From Methanoregula formicica SMSP (GTDB lineage: Archaea > Halobacteriota > Methanomicrobia > Methanomicrobiales > Methanospirillaceae), in contig NC_019943.1 of the NCBI RefSeq assembly GCF_000327485.1, positions 2,232,001-2,296,000 on the forward strand: DNA of 64,000 nucleotides. The letters are read 5' to 3'. The notes beneath the pieces are model-generated. The model had not been told where the DNA came from. It searched no databases and saw only the letters and a list, made by a program, of their open reading frames with translations. The stretch's first letter is position 1, and each line of letters opens with the position of its first letter. The position numbers and the translations under genes are program-made. Positions 1 through 6,894 of the stretch are shown piece by piece.

Positions 1-1
1 C

Positions 2-745
2 AGTCTTGAAAGCGAGATCGACCATGCCCGGACGGCACTTGCCGATGAATGGGAAAGCCACATGGACGCACAGGAGCGTCTCGTTGCCAGCTCGGCGGCA
101 GGCTCCTCCCGATCCGGTTCCCGGCAGGAGGGAGAACTGGAGTCCGAGAAGGCAAAGAAGAGGGAACTGATTGTAAAAGGTCCTGACCTGCCGATCAGCA
201 TCGGAAAACAGCCGCAGTCCCTGAGCGCAGTAAAAATCCCGGGCACTGCCACCCCCCCCGGGCCGCAGATCAAAAATGTCGAGGACCTCTTTGAAGACGA
301 GCCAGAAGAAAAGGGAGAGGAAGAGGAGCTGCCCAAAGTCTCCATCATCCAGGAAGTTGCGGGGGAGACTGAGGAGGACGAAGACGAGAGTCCTGCCTTG
401 CCCCTGCCCGGTGACGATACAGCGTACGATGACGATGAAGAGGAGGGGGCCATGGAGCAGACACCGGACGATGAGGATCTGCCCGATGACGATGAGATGA
501 CAGCCGCCTCCACGGGCCGCCACGGAGGGAGTATCCCGTTTTCGGGAATCGCCTTCAACCGCGCCCAGTGGTTTGACCTTTTGAAGTGGGCCCACCACTC
601 GGGAACGCTCACGCAGGAGCAGCGGATGCAGATCGTGAAGATGGGCCGGCTCGTCCAGAAAGGCAGGAGACTCACCCGGAAACAGGAAGAGCAGGTAACA
701 GAGATGCTTGCTCTTGTCCAGGCACAGGGCTACCGGTTTTCCTGA
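2..745 (+). CDS. Acidic hypothetical protein, 5' end outside window
   Basis: The reading frame is open from base 2 to the stop at 745, so the gene begins upstream of the window; the in-frame ATG at 62 is probably internal. The upstream part (SLESEIDHARTALADEWESH) looks like a charged helix. The middle is a low-complexity acidic linker rich in Asp/Glu and Pro. The last 65 residues form a compact, basic, helical module (FNRAQWFDLLKWAH onward) that is probably the conserved domain. I do not recognise the family. It is followed by a small membrane protein on the same strand. Confidence 0.6.
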   Translation, partial: SLESEIDHARTALADEWESHMDAQERLVASSAAGSSRSGSRQEGELESEKAKKRELIVKGPDLPISIGKQPQSLSAVKIPGTATPPGPQIKNVEDLFEDEPEEKGEEEELPKVSIIQEVAGETEEDEDESPALPLPGDDTAYDDDEEEGAMEQTPDDEDLPDDDEMTAASTGRHGGSIPFSGIAFNRAQWFDLLKWAHHSGTLTQEQRMQIVKMGRLVQKGRRLTRKQEEQVTEMLALVQAQGYRFS

Positions 746-869
746 ACCGGACCCGGATTTTAAAGAACGGGGGCGGTCTCCGCCCTTCACGCGTGCAGCA
801 GGTCGCGACCGGGTATGTTTATGGCGATGAATCGCTTACCCTGATCACGCAATTCATTCAGGAGCGGCA

Positions 870-1022
870 ATGGCCATACATAAGAAACGACCGAAAACAT
901 TTGAAAAGAACAAAAAAGCAGGGGAAAAGAATTCGGATTACAAGCTCATCATCGTCCTTGCCGGGGCAGTGATCCTCGCGTTCCTGATGATCTATGTCCT
1001 CATCCTGACATCCCCGGCCTGA
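870..1022 (+). CDS. Small single-span membrane protein, 50 aa
   Basis: ATG at 870 is preceded by GGAGCGG, a good ribosome binding site. The 50-residue product has a very basic N-terminus (MAIHKKRPKTFEKNKKAGEK) and one C-terminal hydrophobic segment, about residues 26-47, rich in Leu, Ile, Val and Ala. The positive-inside rule places the basic part in the cytoplasm. It ends just before a hairpin terminator. Function unknown; this resembles the small basic single-TM proteins common in archaea, some of which associate with the Sec or ribosome machinery, but there is no specific evidence here. Confidence 0.6.
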   Translation: MAIHKKRPKTFEKNKKAGEKNSDYKLIIVLAGAVILAFLMIYVLILTSPA

Positions 1023-1038
1023 AACCGGAAAAAAAGAT

Positions 1039-1060
1039 CTCTCCTGGATTGCCAGGAGAG
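1039..1060. terminator. Hairpin between convergent genes
   Basis: CTCTCCTGG and CCAGGAGAG form a perfect 9-bp stem with a 4-nt loop. It lies between the stop of the small membrane gene (1022) and the stop of cheW (1083). A T-run follows at 1071-1075 on the plus strand and an A-run precedes at 1029-1035, so it could end transcripts from both sides. Confidence 0.6.
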
Positions 1061-1082
1061 CATACCCGGATTTTTCTGCGCA

Positions 1083-1631
1083 TTACAGCGTTGCGTCGAT
1101 ATCCCCGAGCAGCTGTTTGATGTCGATCCAGATGATCAACTCGTTGATCTCCTTTTCCTTGACCTTGACCTTCCGTTTGATGATCCCGATGATGGAGGTT
1201 TCCTCCTTGCTCACGGAGGCCGACGTATGATCCACCTGGTTACCCTCGAACGTCGAGACCGAGGTCACGTCATCGACAAGGATACCAATCTTCGATTTGG
1301 CCACTTTGTCGTCGAGCACGATAATCCGTGAGGATTCCAGGGACTGGGCATTCTCATCGGTGATATTCAGCCGGTGCTTCAGGTCGATGATCATCGTGAT
1401 CTCGCCCCGCAGGTCGATGATCCCCTTCACATAGGAGGGGACATTGGGAAGCTTTGTTATGGTCGTGTATTCCACGACCTCTTTTACATCGAACAGATCG
1501 ATGGCGAAATGCTCGTTCCCGAGCACGAACTCCACCACCTGGATCGAGTCATACCTCTTCTCAGGGGAAACGGGATTTTTTGCCGCTGCAACAGGTTCGC
1601 TTGCCTTTGCTGACATGGGCAATTCCCCCAT
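1083..1631 (-). CDS. cheW: Chemotaxis coupling protein CheW
   Basis: This adaptor links chemoreceptor signalling domains to the CheA kinase in the cytoplasm. The protein shows the CheW fold signature: VVEFVLGNEHFAIDLFDVKE, then LPNVPSYVKGIIDLRGEITM and a C-terminal IKQLLGDI-type helix. The chosen ATG (1631) sits one base after the stop of the receptor gene and has AAGGTG just upstream; a second ATG at 1616 with GGGGGA before it is also possible. It is the last gene of a five-gene minus-strand operon (4047 to 1083). No cheA, cheY or archaellum genes are in the window, so the partner kinase is encoded elsewhere. Confidence 0.93.
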   Translation of the reverse strand: MGELPMSAKASEPVAAAKNPVSPEKRYDSIQVVEFVLGNEHFAIDLFDVKEVVEYTTITKLPNVPSYVKGIIDLRGEITMIIDLKHRLNITDENAQSLESSRIIVLDDKVAKSKIGILVDDVTSVSTFEGNQVDHTSASVSKEETSIIGIIKRKVKVKEKEINELIIWIDIKQLLGDIDATL

Positions 1632-1632
1632 T

Positions 1633-3114
1633 TCACACCTTGAATTTCTTGTTGGCGTCCATTGCCTGGACGGCAACTTCGTTCACGGTATGGACCATCC
1701 TGGTGATCTCGTCGATAGCCGCAGCTGATTCCTCCGTGGCGGCAGCAGTATCGCCTGCTTCCTTGGCCGTCCGCTCGATGAGGCCTGCCACCTCGTGAAC
1801 GCTTGCCGTGATCTCCTCTGTGGTTGCCGCCTGCTCTTCGGTGGCAGCGGCAACTTCGGAGGCACTGTTGGCAACGGTCTCGGCTGCTTTCTGGATCGTC
1901 CTGAATGCTTCAAGCGCCTGCTGCGCCCCGGCGGCCCCCTTCTTGACCAGATTCTGGGCACTTTCCATGCCATCTGCGGCCTTTTTGGTCACAATGTTGA
2001 GCTGGGTGATCATCTCTTCGATCTTCTCGGCACTCGAACGGGACTCCTGGGCCAGGGATTTCACTTCCGATGCGACAACGGCAAATCCTCTTCCATGCTC
2101 TCCCGCCCGCGCCGCCTCGATCGCAGCATTGAGGGCCAGCAGGTTCGTCTGGCTGGCAAGGTCGCGGATCAGCACGATAATCTTGCCGATATCGGTCATC
2201 TGTTTCTCGATGTCCTTGATGACCTCGTAGGTTGCGCTTGCAGATGTTGTGATCTCCATCATATCCTTGTTGACGTTCTCAGCGAGGATCGCACCGCTCT
2301 TTGCGGAATCCTTTGCATTGTTTGCCTGTGCCGAGACGCTCTCCATGCTCGAGGTGATCTCTTCCACCGCGGCGCTCATGTCCTGCATAGCCTTCGACAT
2401 CTGTTCAATGCCTTCCGAAGATTTCTGGGCATTCTCGGAGACGATGCCGGTATTCTTCGCGATCTGGTTCACACTCTTGGATGCATCCTCTACGCTCCTC
2501 GTCGCGTTGTCAGCCGTTGAAGTCAGGTTCAGCATCTGCTTGTTGACATCGCCGATGTTCTTCTGGAGTGCCCCGACAATACCGCGGACTGCATCGCGAA
2601 GCTTGACCAGCAGCTCATAGTTCTCCTGGGTATCAGCATCAGGTTTGGTGAGAGTATACCGTTGTGTAAGGTCGCCCTGCGCCATAATTTCGTAGATCTT
2701 AGCCAGCTCATTAACTTCATTGGCCACGTATTCCCCGTTTTTCACCGTCTTCGTGATATCGTTATAGGTAACGTAGATGTACTTGACATTCCCTTTCTCG
2801 TCAAGGAACGGCATGTTTGTCCGGACAACAACATAACTGCCGGAAGGTGTCTCAAGAGTGCTCTGGCCAACAGTCCGCTTCCGGGTAGTAAGTGCCTCAC
2901 CAACGGATTCCCCGGTGTTCTTGAGATACTTGACCATGGATTTGTCCTTGAAATCCGTGAACTTCATCCCAATAAGCCGATCTTTGCTGTACCCGACCAT
3001 CTTTTCGAATGCCGTGTTTACCAGGACAATTCGCAATTCGGCATCAACAACCACCTGCGACAGCGGATTGTCTTCAAACATTTCCATAAGTTCTTTTAAT
3101 TCCAGCATTTCCAT
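1633..3114 (-). CDS. Soluble PAS-domain methyl-accepting chemotaxis protein
   Basis: A cytoplasmic chemoreceptor with no membrane segment. Residues 1-125 form a PAS domain ([18 protein letters not shown]; ends VTYNDIT), residues 130-200 a HAMP-like linker, and the rest a long coiled coil with the kinase-control tip at about 320-355 ([19 protein letters not shown]). Ala/Glu-rich heptads on both arms suit methylation by CheR. There is no C-terminal CheR/CheB tether pentapeptide. The start ATG at 3114 overlaps the transporter stop as TGATG; a GTG one codon earlier is an alternative. Lying between an acetate-type transporter and cheW, it probably reads an internal signal such as redox, energy state or a metabolite rather than an external ligand. 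Confidence 0.93.
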   Translation of the reverse strand: MEMLELKELMEMFEDNPLSQVVVDAELRIVLVNTAFEKMVGYSKDRLIGMKFTDFKDKSMVKYLKNTGESVGEALTTRKRTVGQSTLETPSGSYVVVRTNMPFLDEKGNVKYIYVTYNDITKTVKNGEYVANEVNELAKIYEIMAQGDLTQRYTLTKPDADTQENYELLVKLRDAVRGIVGALQKNIGDVNKQMLNLTSTADNATRSVEDASKSVNQIAKNTGIVSENAQKSSEGIEQMSKAMQDMSAAVEEITSSMESVSAQANNAKDSAKSGAILAENVNKDMMEITTSASATYEVIKDIEKQMTDIGKIIVLIRDLASQTNLLALNAAIEAARAGEHGRGFAVVASEVKSLAQESRSSAEKIEEMITQLNIVTKKAADGMESAQNLVKKGAAGAQQALEAFRTIQKAAETVANSASEVAAATEEQAATTEEITASVHEVAGLIERTAKEAGDTAAATEESAAAIDEITRMVHTVNEVAVQAMDANKKFKV

Positions 3115-3701
3115 CACCCGAGGTTGATAACCTTCTCCTTGTAGACTTCGTTCATGACCTGCCCGAGGCCGGCATACATTGCGGAGAGCCCGCAGATGAT
3201 CCCCTCAATCCCTGCGATCGTGAGGATCAGGATGTTGCCAGTCGCATTCCCGATGATGAGGAGCAGGAACAGCAGCACGAGCAGGCCGAATACCACGTTC
3301 AGCGCCATACCAATCCTCCAGGTGATGATCCACATCACGAACGAGAACAGCCCCCATATCCCGAGGAATGCCAGGAAGTCCATCTTGCCAAAGACATCCG
3401 ACATCCCGAGTTTCGGCATCACGATCAGGCCGACGAGCGATATCCAGAAGAACCCGTACGATATGAAGGCCAGGGTACCGAACGTATTGTTCTTCTTCCA
3501 TTCCATGATCCCCGCAATGATCTGGGCAATACCCCCGTAGAAGATGCCCATTGCGAAGATCATCGATCCCAGTGCGAAGAGTCCTGCATTGTGCAGGTTC
3601 AACATGACGGTGGTCATGCCGAATGCCAGGAGCCCCAGCGGCGCCGGGTTTCCCGTTGTGTCAATAATCCTTATCTCGTGTTTCCCTTCATCTGATTCCA
3701 T
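3114..3701 (-). CDS. Acetate uptake transporter family (AceTr/YaaH/SatP)
   Basis: A six-helix membrane protein of the GPR1/FUN34/YaaH family, which moves acetate, succinate or related acids. The family signature [11 protein letters not shown] occurs near residue 18, and about six hydrophobic segments follow. A perfect ribosome binding site (GGTGAT) ends a few bases before the ATG at 3701, which favours this start over the in-frame GTG at 3713. Methanogens of this group usually need acetate for carbon, so acetate uptake is the likely role; the substrate is inferred. It is co-transcribed with a PAS receptor and CheW, an unusual partnership. Confidence 0.88.
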   Translation of the reverse strand: MESDEGKHEIRIIDTTGNPAPLGLLAFGMTTVMLNLHNAGLFALGSMIFAMGIFYGGIAQIIAGIMEWKKNNTFGTLAFISYGFFWISLVGLIVMPKLGMSDVFGKMDFLAFLGIWGLFSFVMWIITWRIGMALNVVFGLLVLLFLLLIIGNATGNILILTIAGIEGIICGLSAMYAGLGQVMNEVYKEKVINLG

Positions 3702-3706
3702 CTTAA

Positions 3707-3871
3707 TCACCACATTCCCCTGATCTCATCCATCTCATCCATGCCTGTTGAGCGCAGCCAGACGTACAGGAGACGGGCGCGGTTGGCATCAGACGACGCT
3801 GCGCCGATCACGATCGGCATTTCACGCCAGAACCCCGCGGGGCTCCGCATCTTCATATCCGTTGACATCAT
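3707..3871 (-). CDS. Small hypothetical protein, 54 aa
   Basis: A short ORF starting at ATG 3871, seven bases after GAGGTGA, an excellent archaeal ribosome binding site. The product begins MMSTDMKMRSPAGFW and contains RARLLYVWLRSTGMDE. It stops 5 nt before the transporter start. It has a predicted helical, slightly amphipathic middle and no clear membrane span. No family recognised. Tight spacing on both sides and the strong binding site argue that it is translated as part of the transporter-receptor-cheW operon. Confidence 0.6.
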   Translation of the reverse strand: MMSTDMKMRSPAGFWREMPIVIGAASSDANRARLLYVWLRSTGMDEMDEIRGMW

Positions 3872-3891
3872 GGCTGTTCACCTCGCATCCT

Positions 3892-4047
3892 TCACTCGTT
3901 CTTCCCAAATCCCCTGAGTGCAAAGTAGTCGTCCAGTTTCTGGGACAACCGGTTGAGTATCTCCTGCTGTTCCTCCAGGCCGTTTCTCAGCCCGGCAATT
4001 GTGGTCGGCGATCCTGTTTCCGATGGATTCCTAGACGAGTCTTCCAT
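3892..4047 (-). CDS. Small coiled-coil hypothetical protein, 51 aa
   Basis: First gene of the acetate transporter-MCP-CheW operon. ATG at 4047 follows AAAGGAG. The protein starts MEDSSRNPSETGS and carries one heptad-rich helix, LRNGLEEQQEILNRLSQKLDDY, about residues 20-42, typical of a short coiled coil. It could dimerise or dock on the receptor coiled coil, but that is only inference. It ends 20 nt before the next small ORF. Confidence 0.55.
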   Translation of the reverse strand: MEDSSRNPSETGSPTTIAGLRNGLEEQQEILNRLSQKLDDYFALRGFGKNE

Positions 4048-4183
4048 TCCGTAACTCCTTTGTTCAGCACCTGTCCGAAGGGCGGTATTTTGCCATGCGT
4101 TTTAGTGCAACACAGGGATTTGTGCTAAAAGACCTTGATAAAGGATCTTATTTGCATAGCATATACGCACGGCGGATTCGAAG

Positions 4184-4193
4184 GATTTATACG
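4184..4193 (+). promoter_or_regulatory. Candidate TATA box for the HTH-PAS kinase
   Basis: GATTTATACG lies about 40 nt before the ATG at 4230, leaving a short leader that contains the GGGGAG ribosome binding site. The region 4048-4229 is divergent between this gene and the minus-strand chemotaxis operon. Confidence 0.45.
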
Positions 4194-4229
4194 ATACCTT
4201 GAAGAACAGAATAATTAACGGGGAGTGCG

Positions 4230-6293
4230 ATGGAGGAGTTTCAACAGGATATCCATAGAATCCGTGAGCTGCTGGCAACAAAAAGGGAGGGGATGAGCAT
4301 CACGGATATATCCACCAGGCTGGATATCAACAGAAATACCGTTGCCAAGTACATGGAGATCCTCCAGATCCAGGGGGCAGTTGACGGGCGGAAGCGGGGA
4401 ACCTCCAAGGTATTCTATCTGACCGAACGTATCCCTGCACTCTCGCTGAAGAAAGTCTGTTCCCACCCCTATTTTGTCGTTGACATGGACGGGATGATCA
4501 ATGATGCAAACCATGAGTTCTGCACCCTTGCCGGTATAACCGCAGACCAGTTGATACGGCAGTCATCGGAAATGGTCCCGCTCAATCTGCCGGACGGGAC
4601 CACGCTCCAGAATCTTTTCAGAACCGCCCTGAAAGGTTCAGAGCAGCGGGCCCGGGCGCAGATCCGGCAGGGTGACCGGATCGTACCAGTAACCCTTGTC
4701 ATGATTCCGGTTGTCTTCCAGGATGGCAGGCCCGGCGTATCCGTCATCGCTGACCCGGAAAATCAGAACTATGAACTCCCGAAGAGAAGCCATCCCCCCG
4801 ATGATCTCCTGGCACTGATTGACGATGAGATGGAATACGTTGTCCGGCGAACCGCAGAAGGCATCACCCTTTACGTGAACGAGACCTACTGCCGTGCCGT
4901 CGGGAAGAGCCGGGAAGAACTGGTCGGCCGCCCCTTCAAGCCTCTCGTATCGCCCGAGGACAATGTGCGGATCCAGGAACACCTTGCCAGTCTTAGCGTG
5001 AAATATCCCGTAGGGACGATCGAGTACAAGGCTGTCATGGCAAACGGGGAGCTCCGACACCAGCGGTGGCAGGACCGTGCTCTCTTCAACTCCCGCGGCG
5101 AGCTGGACACCATCAGCTCGTTTGGCATTGACATCACCGAACAGGCCATAACAGCCCAGAAACTGAAAAAAGCCCATGAGACGCTCGAAGAATCGATCGT
5201 CCAGCGGACAGAAGAACTGCGGGGCATAAACCGCCAGCTCTATGCAGAGATTGCCGAGCGGGAGCGGATAGAGGAGCAGCTTCTCCTTGCGCAGTTCGCC
5301 ATGGACAAGGCAACCGACATGGTCTTCTGGATCGGCCAGAACGGGCGGATCCGGTACGCGAACGATGGTGCGGCAACGGACCTGCTCTATGAAAAGTCCG
5401 GGCTCATCGAAAATTTCTTTGGCGATATTGTCGGGGGATACTCACCGGAAGAATGGGACCGGCTCTGGCAGGAGCTGAAGAGCGGGGGACAGGTCTCCCG
5501 CGAGACGCACCTGGTGAAAAAGGACGGGGGACGCGTTCCCGCAGATGTGCGGCTCACGTATTTCGAATACCGGGGCAGGGAATTCGTGTACTGTTCATCC
5601 CGCAACCTTTCAGAACGGATCCGGATGGACCAGGCGCTCAAAGAGGCCAACAAGAAACTCAATGTCTACTCAAGCATCGCAAGGCACGATATCCAGAACA
5701 AGATCACCGTCCTTCTTGCCTACCTTGGCAGGACAAAAAAAGCGGTAACCGATCCAAGGCTCCTTGACTATCTCGGTCACCAGGAGCAGGCCGCAAAGGC
5801 GATCAGGACAGAGATCAACCTGACGCGGGACTTCAAGGACATGGGTATCGATCCCCCCGAATGGCAGGACGTCTCCACATTGATCTCTGCTGTAGCCGGC
5901 AAGTACGCAGAAACCCCTGCCCGGATATGGATAGACCTGCCCCGCGTGGAGATCTATGCAGACAGCAAGTTGGAGCATGTTCTCGACCGGCTCCTCGAAC
6001 GGTCGCTCGAGAATGAAGACCAAAACCTGGAGATCCGGGTCAGCTACCGGGTCAGCGAGGGAAAGCTTCTCATCATCTTCGAGAACAACGGGCCCGGGTA
6101 CCGGCCCGAGGAGAAAGAAGGTATCTTTGAACTGAAAAGCGAGGGATCCGGGAGCCGCGAACTCTTTATCGCACGCGAGATCCTCTCCCTGACAGGCATC
6201 ACCCTTGCCGAGAATGGTGAGTTCGGGAAGGGAGCCCGGTTTGAGGTGAAAGTCCCGGAAACCTATTACCGTTTTGTTCCCGGCACTGCCTGA
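4230..6293 (+). CDS. HTH-PAS-PAS-PAS histidine kinase
   Basis: A soluble sensor kinase of 687 residues. Residues 1-68 look like a winged helix-turn-helix (SITDISTRLDINRNTVAKYMEILQIQGAV), followed by three PAS-like domains at about 75-180, 195-305 and 345-460, with a coiled coil near 310-345. The dimerisation helix carries the phospho-acceptor His at about 486 (SSIARHDIQNK), the RHDIxN type common in Methanomicrobiales. The C-terminal ATPase domain is degenerate: its N-box reads LLERSLENE and the G1 box reads FENNGPGY. Having a DNA-binding-like domain on the kinase itself is unusual. A single-domain response regulator follows 114 nt downstream and is the likely partner. Confidence 0.88.
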   Translation: MEEFQQDIHRIRELLATKREGMSITDISTRLDINRNTVAKYMEILQIQGAVDGRKRGTSKVFYLTERIPALSLKKVCSHPYFVVDMDGMINDANHEFCTLAGITADQLIRQSSEMVPLNLPDGTTLQNLFRTALKGSEQRARAQIRQGDRIVPVTLVMIPVVFQDGRPGVSVIADPENQNYELPKRSHPPDDLLALIDDEMEYVVRRTAEGITLYVNETYCRAVGKSREELVGRPFKPLVSPEDNVRIQEHLASLSVKYPVGTIEYKAVMANGELRHQRWQDRALFNSRGELDTISSFGIDITEQAITAQKLKKAHETLEESIVQRTEELRGINRQLYAEIAERERIEEQLLLAQFAMDKATDMVFWIGQNGRIRYANDGAATDLLYEKSGLIENFFGDIVGGYSPEEWDRLWQELKSGGQVSRETHLVKKDGGRVPADVRLTYFEYRGREFVYCSSRNLSERIRMDQALKEANKKLNVYSSIARHDIQNKITVLLAYLGRTKKAVTDPRLLDYLGHQEQAAKAIRTEINLTRDFKDMGIDPPEWQDVSTLISAVAGKYAETPARIWIDLPRVEIYADSKLEHVLDRLLERSLENEDQNLEIRVSYRVSEGKLLIIFENNGPGYRPEEKEGIFELKSEGSGSRELFIAREILSLTGITLAENGEFGKGARFEVKVPETYYRFVPGTA

Positions 6294-6351
6294 CCGGCCG
6301 ACCCGGACACCACCTTTTCCCCGTATAACCGACCGGCAATAAAAAAACAAC

Positions 6352-6362
6352 GCATAAATACG
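6352..6362 (+). promoter_or_regulatory. Candidate TATA box for response regulator
   Basis: GCATAAATACG is centred about 50 nt before the ATG at 6408, predicting a leader of roughly 20-25 nt with AGGAAA as a weak ribosome binding site. It suggests that the regulator can be transcribed separately from the kinase. Confidence 0.5.
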
Positions 6363-6407
6363 ACTTTTCTGCAACTGATGTACTGTATACTACGTCAGGA
6401 AAATGCA

Positions 6408-6788
6408 ATGCCCAGAATCCTGCTTGTCGACGATGATAAGGACATCCTTGATATAATCCGGCTCGACCTCGAGGATGACCCGGCGAATGCGGTGGATACC
6501 ACAAGTACCGCTGCCGAAGCCATCACGAAAGTCACCCGGACCCCCTACGACGTGATCATTGCTGACTGGCGCATGCCCGGGATGAATGGCACCGATCTTA
6601 TCAGGAAACTCAGAAGCGACGGGTGCGCCTCGTTCATCATCCTGTATACCGGCTATTCCCTCAGTTCCGATATCCGGACAACGCTGGACTGCGGGGCCGA
6701 TCATTACCTCCACCGTGGCGGCAATCCCGACCTGGAATTTGCCGAACTGCACCGGCTGATCAAATTCGTTGCCGGAAAAAAAGCATAA
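6408..6788 (+). CDS. Single-domain response regulator (REC)
   Basis: A 126-residue stand-alone receiver domain. The acid pocket is LLVDDDKD (Asp 8-10), the phosphorylation site is Asp53 in VIIADWRMPGMNG, and the Thr switch is in ILYTGYS. The usually invariant Lys after beta-5 is replaced by Arg (YLHRGG). There is no output domain, so it must act through protein contact, or pass phosphate onward, as many methanogen REC proteins do. The start was set at MPRILLV, because upstream residues do not belong to the fold. Its probable partner is the HTH-PAS kinase just upstream. Confidence 0.9.
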   Translation: MPRILLVDDDKDILDIIRLDLEDDPANAVDTTSTAAEAITKVTRTPYDVIIADWRMPGMNGTDLIRKLRSDGCASFIILYTGYSLSSDIRTTLDCGADHYLHRGGNPDLEFAELHRLIKFVAGKKA

Positions 6789-6853
6789 TCCTCTTTTGTG
6801 CGGGCACAGGTGCCCATCCATTTTCATCCCGTGCAGATCGTTTCTGCCAGACA

Positions 6854-6889
6854 AGAGTGCGGGAGGGGCCCTTCTGCCCGCACACTCTC
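6854..6889. terminator. Hairpin between convergent genes
   Basis: TGCGGG and CCCGCA, extended by AGAG/CTCT with a small bulge, form a stem around a GC-rich loop. It sits between the stops of the response regulator (6788) and the P-type ATPase (6895). A second small hairpin (GGGCA-CAGG-TGCCC) lies at 6802-6815. Confidence 0.45.
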
Positions 6890-6894
6890 CCCGG

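Noticed and set aside
586-972. A 128-codon plus-strand frame covering the 50-aa membrane protein region
   Set aside because: It overlaps two better-supported genes in another frame and lacks a ribosome binding site; the 870-1022 ORF has one.
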